Source: an uncultured Ignavibacteria bacterium (GTDB taxonomy: Bacteria; Bacteroidota; Ignavibacteria; Tepidaquicellales; Tepidaquicellaceae). From it: a stretch of 6,053 bases of DNA. The position numbers were made by a program, and so were the translations under genes. Where the stretch lies: contig CALEVL010000318.1 of NCBI GenBank assembly GCA_937924675.1, positions 1 through 6,053 of the forward strand, in the 5' to 3' direction. This document shows, piece after piece, positions 1-4,230 of the stretch. The notes under the pieces are model-generated. The model had not been told where the DNA came from, ran no database searches, and saw nothing but the letters and a program-made list of their open reading frames with translations. The first letter of the stretch is position 1. Each line of letters opens with the position of its first letter.

Positions 1-15
1 TCAGCGGGGACGAAA
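1..15 (+). repeat. Partial copy of the 54-bp repeat tail at the window edge
   Basis: The first 15 bases (TCAGCGGGGACGAAA) are identical to the tail of the 54-bp tandem repeat whose full copies lie at 279-386. The transposase remnant and palindrome A are therefore flanked on both sides by the same tail sequence. The array or element probably continues to the left of the window. The match is short, so chance or a related family cannot be fully excluded. Confidence 0.6.
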
Positions 16-55
16 TTATACGGATGTGTGCAATGAAGACGATTGACTGGAGTAA

Positions 56-95
56 GTTGTTGGTGACCCTCACTTCGTTCGGGAACACCAACAAC
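56..95 (+). repeat. REP-like imperfect palindrome, copy A
   Basis: GTTGTTGGTG (56-65) pairs perfectly with CACCAACAAC (86-95). An inner CCC (67-69) pairs with GGG (81-83), and the apex is TCACTTCGTTC (70-80). The palindrome is followed by GGCGGAAAA. It belongs to the same family and orientation as the palindromes at 412-449 and 529-566. It lies immediately upstream of the transposase homology, which starts near 102, so it seems to sit at or in the breakpoint of that pseudogene. Confidence 0.8.
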
Positions 96-101
96 GGCGG
101 A

Positions 102-287
102 AAATTCATCAGACAGAAATTAAATTACATGCATAAGAATCTGGTTTCGGGCAAGTGGAAGTTGGTTGAAAATTATCTTGATTATCAATACTCAAGTGCT
201 CGATTTTATGATTTGGGGGAAGTACCGGGCTGCAAGTTGTTTCATTACGCAGACATGAGATCCGCTGAGTCCCCTTTGAAATATTAG
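102..287 (+). pseudogene. C-terminal remnant of an IS200-like / REP-associated tyrosine (Y1) transposase
   Basis: The frame reads KFIRQKLNYMHKN, then SGKWKLVENYLDYQYSSARF, then YDLGE. This is the familiar C-terminal end of Y1_Tnp-type transposases of the RAYT/IS200 kind in Bacteroidota-like genomes (general pattern: QKL-Y-H-NP, SGKW-L, Y-YSSA-FY). Only about the last 60 residues of a protein that normally has about 150-250 are present. The HUH motif and catalytic tyrosine region are missing. An ATG at 24 opens the frame, but the residues from 24 to about 101 come from palindrome A and unrelated sequence, so it is not the native start. The stop at 285-287 lies inside the first 54-bp repeat unit. 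The usual HNP is HKN-L here, another sign of decay. The family call rests on motif recognition, not on a search. Confidence 0.72.
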
Positions 288-325
288 AATGAGATTGATA
301 GTAAACAAAGCGGGAGACTCAGCGG
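262..325. repeat. Inverted repeat joining the transposase end to the 54-bp repeat
   Basis: CCGCTGAGTC (262-271) is the exact reverse complement of GACTCAGCGG (316-325). With small mismatches, pairing extends inward (CCCCTTTG at 271-278 against CAAAGCGGG at 306-314), leaving an AT-rich loop of about 27 nt. The left arm lies inside the last codons of the transposase remnant and the right arm inside the first 54-bp unit. This arrangement resembles a subterminal hairpin at the end of an IS200/RAYT-type element, but that role is inferred. Confidence 0.6.
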
Positions 326-386
326 GGACGAAAAATATTAGAATGAGATTGATAGTAAACAAAGCGGGAGACTCAGCGGGGACGAA
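279..386 (+). repeat. Perfect tandem duplication of a 54-bp unit
   Basis: Bases 279-332 and 333-386 are identical over all 54 positions. Each unit starts AAATATTAGAATGAG and ends GCGGGGACGAA, and the four bases after the second copy (AAAT, 387-390) repeat the unit start. There are no spacers, so this is a direct tandem duplication and not a CRISPR array. The complete identity points to a recent event or to ongoing slippage or gene conversion. Confidence 0.95.
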
Positions 387-389
387 AAA

Positions 390-406
390 TTTCTAATTTC
401 TAATTT
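390..406 (+). repeat. TTTCTAA heptad tract, two units
   Basis: Two complete TTTCTAA units (390-396, 397-403) and a partial TTT lead directly into GATTACTTG and palindrome B. The same tract precedes palindrome C with five units, so the heptads are part of the repeated element and vary in number. Confidence 0.85.
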
Positions 407-411
407 GATTA

Positions 412-449
412 CTTGTCGGTGAACTCGCTTTGCTCGGAACACTAACAAG
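412..449 (+). repeat. REP-like imperfect palindrome, copy B
   Basis: CTTGTCGGTG (412-421) pairs with CACTAACAAG (440-449), with one mismatch and one G-T wobble. The apex contains TCGCTTTGCTC (425-435) and the tail is GGCGAAACA. With its upstream heptads and the GATTA linker it is a close paralogue of copy C. Such elements are typical partners of RAYT-type transposases, and a remnant of one lies nearby. Confidence 0.85.
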
Positions 450-485
450 GGCGAAACAGCTGGGGGTTTGTGAACACGTAGGAAA

Positions 486-523
486 TTTCTAATTTCTAAT
501 TTCTAATTTCTAATTTCTAATTT
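486..523 (+). repeat. TTTCTAA heptad tract, five units
   Basis: Five perfect TTTCTAA units (486-520) and a trailing TTT precede GATTACTTG and palindrome C. The homologous tract before palindrome B has only two units. The difference is what replication slippage in a microsatellite would produce. Confidence 0.95.
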
Positions 524-528
524 GATTA

Positions 529-566
529 CTTGTTGGTGACCTCGCTTTGCCCTGAACACTAACAAG
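529..566 (+). repeat. REP-like imperfect palindrome, copy C
   Basis: CTTGTTGGTG (529-538) pairs with CACTAACAAG (557-566) with a single G-T wobble. The apex is TCGCTTTGCCC (542-552) and the tail is CGCGAAAAA. It has the same orientation as copies A and B and ends 78 bases upstream of the next gene start, so it could lie in or near that gene's 5' region. Confidence 0.85.
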
Positions 567-644
567 CGCGAAAAATCAGGCAATTGTGGCGGCAAACCGT
601 TGTCTGCAATGATTTAACAAAATAATGCAAACTGATAATTAAAC

Positions 645-977
645 ATGAAGGCTACAATCACATCAATGGAATTAAAGGGTCCGCTCAAATTTTTTGCACT
701 ATCTTCAATGGCGCTAAGTATTGTTAAACAACTTAGAACAACTAACTGTAAGGACTTCAAAAAAAGAGGGCTATGGACTAAACATTATACAATGACGTTG
801 TGGAATAGCGAAAGTGAGCTCAAAGAATTTGCTCACAGCGGTGCGCATTTAGACGCTATGAAAAAAAGTAGGGATATCGCCAAAGAAATAAGAATATTAA
901 CCATCGACACAGACACTCTTCCTTCCTGGGAAGAAGCTAAAAGACTTTTGGAAAATGCAAAAGTACTGATCTTTTAG
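645..977 (+). CDS. Small alpha/beta-barrel (antibiotic-biosynthesis-monooxygenase-like) protein, function unknown
   Basis: This 110-residue protein has no signal peptide or membrane segment and is probably cytoplasmic. The central part, W-T-KHYTMTLWNSESELKEFAHSG followed by AH-DAM at about residues 44-71, resembles the strand-helix pattern of dimeric alpha/beta-barrel proteins (ABM / spheroidene-monooxygenase-like, 'TLWES-ELK-F--SGAH--AM'). It is followed by IAKEIRILTI and a C-terminal LPSWEEAKRLLE helix. Conserved bacterial proteins of this length and pattern exist but mostly lack a known substrate. I therefore assign a fold-level name only, and catalysis is unproven. The ATG at 645 gives a full-length product and has no clear Shine-Dalgarno sequence, as is common in Bacteroidota relatives. 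The gene stands alone between two repeat clusters and converges with the gene ending at 1606, so it is probably monocistronic. Confidence 0.8.
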   Translation: MKATITSMELKGPLKFFALSSMALSIVKQLRTTNCKDFKKRGLWTKHYTMTLWNSESELKEFAHSGAHLDAMKKSRDIAKEIRILTIDTDTLPSWEEAKRLLENAKVLIF

Positions 978-1131
978 TTCTCGTGATCATAGCTTGCAGT
1001 AAGATAATTTTCTCCAAGCTCTCAGATCCCGCTTCTGAGCACATGTTTACAGTACAATTGTTTTCGCAAATGCAATTAACAAATATGTAATATCTTGGTC
1101 ATATTGTTTATACTTGCAATGATGACTTTCT

Positions 1132-1145
1132 CAAGCCGGGGCTTG
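1132..1145. repeat. CAAGCC/GGCTTG palindrome
   Basis: CAAGCC (1132-1137) and GGCTTG (1140-1145) are perfect inverted arms separated by GG, followed by GGAACGAG. Sequences of this type (CAAGCC..GGCTTGGGAACGAG) recur as dispersed intergenic repeats in many bacterial genomes. From memory I regard this as one more dispersed repeat family, but only one copy is present in this window. Confidence 0.55.
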
Positions 1146-1198
1146 GGAACGAGTAGAAAAACGTAACAGTACTTCATCGGGATGTGGATTCTTCGCTT

Positions 1199-1217
1199 CC
1201 TGCCTGCAGCAGGCAGG
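1199..1217. repeat. 19-bp palindrome nested at the apex of array unit 1
   Basis: CCTGCCTGCAGCAGGCAGG has two perfect 9-bp arms around a single A. Removing exactly these 19 bases restores the uninterrupted 25-bp REP-like hairpin. It therefore looks like an insertion within the loop that lengthens the stem. Confidence 0.9.
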
Positions 1218-1307
1218 CGCTCAGAATGACAAACGGGGCTTGTGAATCAAGTGCCTTTGCTTGTTAGAATCGTAACCATTCATCATCAGGATGTGGATTC
1301 TTCGCTT

Positions 1308-1326
1308 CCTGCCTGCAGCAGGCAGG
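1308..1326. repeat. 19-bp palindrome nested at the apex of array unit 2
   Basis: The sequence and the position within the unit are identical to the palindrome at 1199-1217, one 109-bp period away. Unit 3 has an uninterrupted apex at the corresponding place (around 1416). Confidence 0.9.
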
Positions 1327-1525
1327 CGCTCAGAATGACAAATAGGGTGTGTGAATCGAGTGTCACTGCTTGCAAAAATCGTAACCATGCTTCTTCAGAA
1401 TGTGGATTCTTCGCTTTGCTTAGAATGACGAACGGGGCTTGTGATTCTGGCATTGTTGCTTGTAACATTCTAATCACATTTACCGTGTGCCTAACACTTT
1501 ATAGTTATCTTAGTCAACAAATTTT

Positions 1526-1550
1526 GTCATTTCGAGCGAAGCGAGAAATC
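1526..1550 (-). repeat. Reverse-orientation 25-bp REP-like hairpin
   Basis: On the minus strand this element begins GATTTCTCGCTTCGCTC and ends GAAATGAC. It has the same 25-bp length and layout as the array hairpins, but the arm is ATTTC/GAAAT instead of ATTCT/AGAAT. It lies 56 bases downstream of the stop of the outer-membrane-protein gene, so it is probably in that operon's 3' untranslated region. There it could affect transcript 3'-end stability. That role is inferred. Confidence 0.8.
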
Positions 1551-1605
1551 CATTCACATCTTAAAACTGTGATACATAAGAATTTGGAGATTAATTCTTG
1601 AATTC

Positions 1606-2418
1606 TCAGAACGTAAAATAGATCATTGTCTTCAACGAGAACAACTGTGCTTCCGGCGCCTTGTCAAGTGCAAGAGCAGTTGAATTATCTCCGTCAATAT
1701 TGAAATAGCTGTACTCAAGCTCTGTGTAACCTGACATATAATCGCTCAGCATGTATTGTGTTCCTATTCCTACTCTGAAACCGTTGAGCCATTCTGTCTT
1801 CTCCACTGTTCCAAGATACACATCGTTTGAGTATTCATTGTATCCTGAATAAGCGTAGAACTCCCTGATCTTTTCGTACCTTTCATTTGTATATTGAAAT
1901 GCAGGACCTCCTTTGATGTATGCATCATATCCGGATCCTCCGGTCAGAAATAATTTCAGGGTAACAGAAACAGGGACCGCATATAATTGCGCGTAATCAT
2001 TTCTGTCAAGATAATCCCGCCCACCTATTGTGCCTGATGTGAATTGAGGATCAACCCGCCCGTTGTAATGAAACAGAAAGGATGCTTCAGACTCGATCGC
2101 AAGATAATCGCTTACATAATAACCTGCAGTTAGGTCAAATTGCAGCGGAGACCAAATGGTGTAATCATAGTAATCATCATATCCATAGTTGTAACTGTAA
2201 GAATCATAGTAATAAGAAGTTGGCGCGAGAACTCTCATTACATAAGCCTGACCGAAGTATCCGCCCAAATAACTTGAGATGGATGTACCGGTGCCAAAAT
2301 AAACTTTGCCTTCATTGCCGTATCCGTCCTGCGCTGCAATTTGCCCGGCACTTAGGAATATCAAAAATGCTGAAACGAAAATCCTTAAACTTATCAGATG
2401 GGTCCTTGTAAGATTCAT
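1606..2418 (-). CDS. Outer-membrane beta-barrel protein with Tyr-rich N-terminal segment
   Basis: The 270-residue protein starts with a Sec signal peptide, and the likely cleavage follows IAA at residue 29. The mature part alternates short amphipathic strands rich in Tyr, Phe and Gly (for example FDLTAGYYVSDYLAIESEAS and AYIKGGPAFQYT) and ends in KTMIYFTF. A C-terminal Phe is typical of BAM-assembled barrels. The size and pattern fit small outer-membrane barrel families (about 8-10 strands). No ligand or transport role can be read from the sequence. Residues 69-86 are unusual, with 10 Tyr in 18 positions (YYYDSYSYNYGYDDYYDY), probably a surface loop. The ATG at 2418 lies 6 nt after the stop of the upstream propeller gene, so the two are almost certainly co-transcribed and perhaps translationally coupled. 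No strong terminator follows the stop at 1606-1608. Confidence 0.85.
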   Translation of the reverse strand: MNLTRTHLISLRIFVSAFLIFLSAGQIAAQDGYGNEGKVYFGTGTSISSYLGGYFGQAYVMRVLAPTSYYYDSYSYNYGYDDYYDYTIWSPLQFDLTAGYYVSDYLAIESEASFLFHYNGRVDPQFTSGTIGGRDYLDRNDYAQLYAVPVSVTLKLFLTGGSGYDAYIKGGPAFQYTNERYEKIREFYAYSGYNEYSNDVYLGTVEKTEWLNGFRVGIGTQYMLSDYMSGYTELEYSYFNIDGDNSTALALDKAPEAQLFSLKTMIYFTF

Positions 2419-2424
2419 GATCAG

Positions 2425-3693
2425 TTATTTCATCAGTAGCATTTTTCTCGCAACAAAATTTTCATCGTTGGTAAGCTTGTAAAAATATATCCCGCTCGGC
2501 AAATTCATCCCATCGAAAGTAATTTCATAACTGCCGGGATTCAATTCTTTGTCCAATAAGCTTGCTGCCCGGTTTCCTAATGCATCAAATACAATGAGTT
2601 CATACATTGCTTGCTTAGTAACATCAAACTTTATTACAGTTGACGGATTGAATGGGTTAGGATAATTTTGCTGAAGATGAAATGTCCCTGTATTAGTGCT
2701 TTGATTTTCAACTCCCTGAATAATGCCTTCAGTAAACATCCAGACACCCCCTGATGTTGAACCGCTTGCACCAGCGAGTACTTTCAGGACATTGTTGAAA
2801 TTCACGGTCAGTATTGGTGTGACACTTAACGTAAGATTATGATTAGCGAAGTTTGCTCCGCCGTTAGTTGACTTGAATACACCGCCGTTACCTGCGGTAA
2901 AGATTGAATTATCCAATAGTGCGGGAGCAACACCTCTTTGGGCACCGGAAAGATTGCCCATTGTGGTCCAGGTCAGTCCGTTGTTAGTTGATTTGTCGAA
3001 ATTGTACGGAGCCGTTGTAGTGATCATGTATATTATGTCATTGTGATCATCGTGAGCAAGTCCGTAACCGTTTTTGCCGGGGTTAAGATTATTGCTGAAT
3101 GTCAGTCCGTTATCAGTTGACCTGTAACATCCGATGCCTGTGCCGCCGGCAGAGGAAACGCCAACGTAAACAATATTAAGACTGTCTTTATCAACTATGA
3201 CCGGCAAACAGTTTAGTCCTGTTAGTGCAGTCTCGGTAAATGTCTGTCCAAAGTCAGTACTCCTGAAAAATCCGGAAGAAGTTGTAACAAACACATGCCC
3301 GCCGCTTCCGCATTCGACTCCCTGAGTATTCTTGTTGTTGAATACAGAAATCGGAATAACTGAGAAGTTTACGCCGTTGTTTGTGGATATCAGCAGGCCG
3401 TTTGAGAAATTTGCAACATAAATACTTCCCGATTCATCAAAACCAAAATCCCACATGGTTGCACCTGTACCTGTATAAATAGTATCCCATGAGTTGCCTC
3501 CGTCTGTTGATTTCCAAATCCGGGAATTATTTCCGGTCAGACCGCCCGCGTAAATGTCACCATTCATATCAATTTTGTCATCCTTTGCAAGAGACCATAC
3601 ATTCCTTCCGTTAAGGGTTTGAACCCAATTCTGCGCGCTGCACATGTCTGCTGAAAGCATGACAAGTGCAAATAGAACGATGAATGTTTTCAT
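2425..3693 (-). CDS. Secreted beta-propeller protein with six Asp-box repeats and T9SS sorting domain
   Basis: From the ATG at 3693 the product has 422 residues and a clean signal peptide, with cleavage after CSA at residue 20 leaving Gln at +1. An in-frame ATG at 3726 and a TTG at 3738 would only add a charged leader before the signal peptide, so I prefer 3693. Six Asp-box (BNR-type, S-T-[DN]-x-G-x-x-[FW]) motifs lie at about 62-69, 103-110, 145-152, 192-199, 235-242 and 275-282, spaced 35-47 residues apart. This spacing predicts a sialidase/sortilin-like or YCF48-like beta-propeller. Sialidase activity is not implied, because no catalytic Arg triad or Tyr is identifiable. Residues 338-422 form a type A T9SS sorting domain: QNYPNPFNPSTVIKFDV, then a central LIVFDALGN segment, then SGIYFYKL and a basic RKMLLMK end. 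The protein should cross the outer membrane by T9SS and be anchored or released at the surface. It is the first gene of an operon with the barrel gene. Confidence 0.88.
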   Translation of the reverse strand: MKTFIVLFALVMLSADMCSAQNWVQTLNGRNVWSLAKDDKIDMNGDIYAGGLTGNNSRIWKSTDGGNSWDTIYTGTGATMWDFGFDESGSIYVANFSNGLLISTNNGVNFSVIPISVFNNKNTQGVECGSGGHVFVTTSSGFFRSTDFGQTFTETALTGLNCLPVIVDKDSLNIVYVGVSSAGGTGIGCYRSTDNGLTFSNNLNPGKNGYGLAHDDHNDIIYMITTTAPYNFDKSTNNGLTWTTMGNLSGAQRGVAPALLDNSIFTAGNGGVFKSTNGGANFANHNLTLSVTPILTVNFNNVLKVLAGASGSTSGGVWMFTEGIIQGVENQSTNTGTFHLQQNYPNPFNPSTVIKFDVTKQAMYELIVFDALGNRAASLLDKELNPGSYEITFDGMNLPSGIYFYKLTNDENFVARKMLLMK

Positions 3694-4230
3694 GATCGTG
3701 AACTTTAAGTTATTCAAAAATTTCATCAAACATCTCAAATTGACCAGAATACAATGACATGCAATCGTTTAACTGATTTACAAAATTACTGCAATTCATT
3801 TCTTAATCAAATTAAATTGTTTGTATGCCTGAATTGCTGTGTGGAAATACTCCTTCACTTTTCTGATGAATACTCACCTGTTACAAAATTCAGGGCAGTG
3901 AACGATGGGGTATGAATTGTGCAAACCAACTAAATCCATTACTGTGGAATTTACGGATGCCAGAATCAGATAGTTTGAAGATGATAAAGCTAAAAATCAT
4001 TAATATGTGACAATTTGGGTAAGAAATGCACTCTTTAAACTTTTCCCGGCATATACGAAGTTTTTCTACACACAAAAAGAACATTGTCCAATTTTGCCAC
4101 ACTTCTATTTCCGGAAGCCAGATTCAAACTCATTAAGTGCATATTTTTTTGTGGCACTGAAATTGTCTTTAAATAGGTCATGAAAACGACTAACAAATTC
4201 TTCATTAATAATAATACTAATAATACTGTC
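3694..4230. other. Divergent intergenic region between propeller operon and cytochrome gene
   Basis: This AT-rich spacer of about 540 bp separates two divergently transcribed genes for exported proteins and should hold both promoters. A good candidate exists for the minus-strand operon (3781-3811). For the plus-strand cytochrome gene I found no exact TTTG-N19-TAnnTTTG match. The closest is a TATTTTTTTG run at 4142-4151 with wrong internal spacing. Short open frames at 3890-4102 and 4035-4232 on the minus strand have no recognisable protein character. The last 50 bases contain an in-frame ATG (4180) and an AAT/ACT-rich stretch, discussed with the cytochrome start. Confidence 0.6.
3781..3811 (-). 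promoter_or_regulatory. Bacteroidota-type promoter candidate for the propeller/barrel operon
   Basis: On the minus strand TTTG (3811-3808) is followed by 19 nt and then TAATTTTG (3788-3781). This matches the Bacteroidota primary-sigma consensus TTTG-N19 to 21-TAnnTTTG exactly. Transcription would start near 3775, giving a leader of about 80 nt to the ATG at 3693. Chance matches occur in AT-rich DNA, but the position, orientation and spacing are all right. Confidence 0.55.

Larger units (their letters stand above)
288..644. other. Gene-free repeat region between the transposase relic and the 110-aa gene
   Basis: This stretch is made mostly of repeats listed separately: the 54-bp duplication, two heptad tracts, and palindromes B and C. 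The unexplained remainder is about 450-485 and 567-644. I saw no tRNA, no open frame of note and no convincing promoter there. The promoter of the gene starting at 645 must lie within 567-644 or further upstream, but no TTTG/TAnnTTTG pair is evident. Confidence 0.7.
1162..1475 (+). repeat. Three-unit tandem array, about 109-bp period, built on a REP-like hairpin
   Basis: Units start with CGTAAC at 1162, 1271 and 1380, an exact period of 109 bp. Each unit contains GGATGTGGATTC or a close variant, then TTCGCTT, a GCTCAGAATGAC-type arm, a CGGGGCTTGTGA-like segment and a TTGCTTG segment. Units 1 and 2 are full length. Unit 3 is shorter because it lacks the 19-bp apex palindrome, and its end near 1475 is fuzzy. 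The core hairpin is ATTCT pairing with AGAAT around TTCGCTTCGCTC-type sequence, spanning 1187-1230, 1296-1339 and 1405-1429. Confidence 0.9.
978..1605. other. Convergent intergenic region filled with REP-like repeats
   Basis: This is the 3'-3' space between the 110-aa gene and the outer-membrane-protein gene. From about 1132 onward it is mostly repeats, listed separately: the 1132-1145 palindrome, the 109-bp array and the reverse-orientation hairpin at 1526-1550. Open frames crossing 1242-1601 on either strand are translations of the repeats and not genes. Bases 978-1131 are AT-rich and contain one 6-bp hairpin (1021-1039) without a T tract. Between 1476 and 1525 I see nothing recognisable. 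Confidence 0.75.

Noticed and set aside
279..386. CRISPR-like array
   Set aside because: The two 54-bp units are directly adjacent without spacers, and no cas genes are present.
1021..1039. Hairpin CTCAGA/TCTGAG as terminator of the 110-aa gene
   Set aside because: The stem is only 6 bp and no T tract follows on the plus strand, so it is insufficient as an intrinsic terminator.
1286..1477. Open frame of 63 codons on the minus strand (FVILSKAKNPHSEE-like)
   Set aside because: FVILS-A-KN is the well-known spurious translation of the GTCATTCTGAGC-type intergenic repeat, which is often mis-annotated as a small protein.
1578..1599. Hairpin AAGAATT/AATTCTT just after the barrel gene stop as terminator
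   Set aside because: The stem is 7 bp and AT-rich, and no T run follows on the minus strand. It could be chance in AT-rich DNA.
1242..1601. Open frame of 119 codons on the plus strand
   Set aside because: It reads through the 109-bp repeat array, and its protein repeats (for example CESSV-TACK, CDSGIVACN) simply mirror the DNA repeats. It has no domain and no start context.
2082..2411. Plus-strand open frame of 109 codons
   Set aside because: It is antisense to the barrel gene, with composition rich in His, Asn and Cys and no protein-like pattern.
2425..3693. Sialidase (neuraminidase) activity for the Asp-box protein
   Set aside because: Asp boxes are structural and shared by many propellers. 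The catalytic Arg triad, Tyr and Asp of sialidases cannot be identified.
4142..4151. TATTTTTTTG as a -7 element for the cytochrome gene
   Set aside because: The run has two extra T compared with TAnnTTTG, and no TTTG lies at the proper distance upstream.
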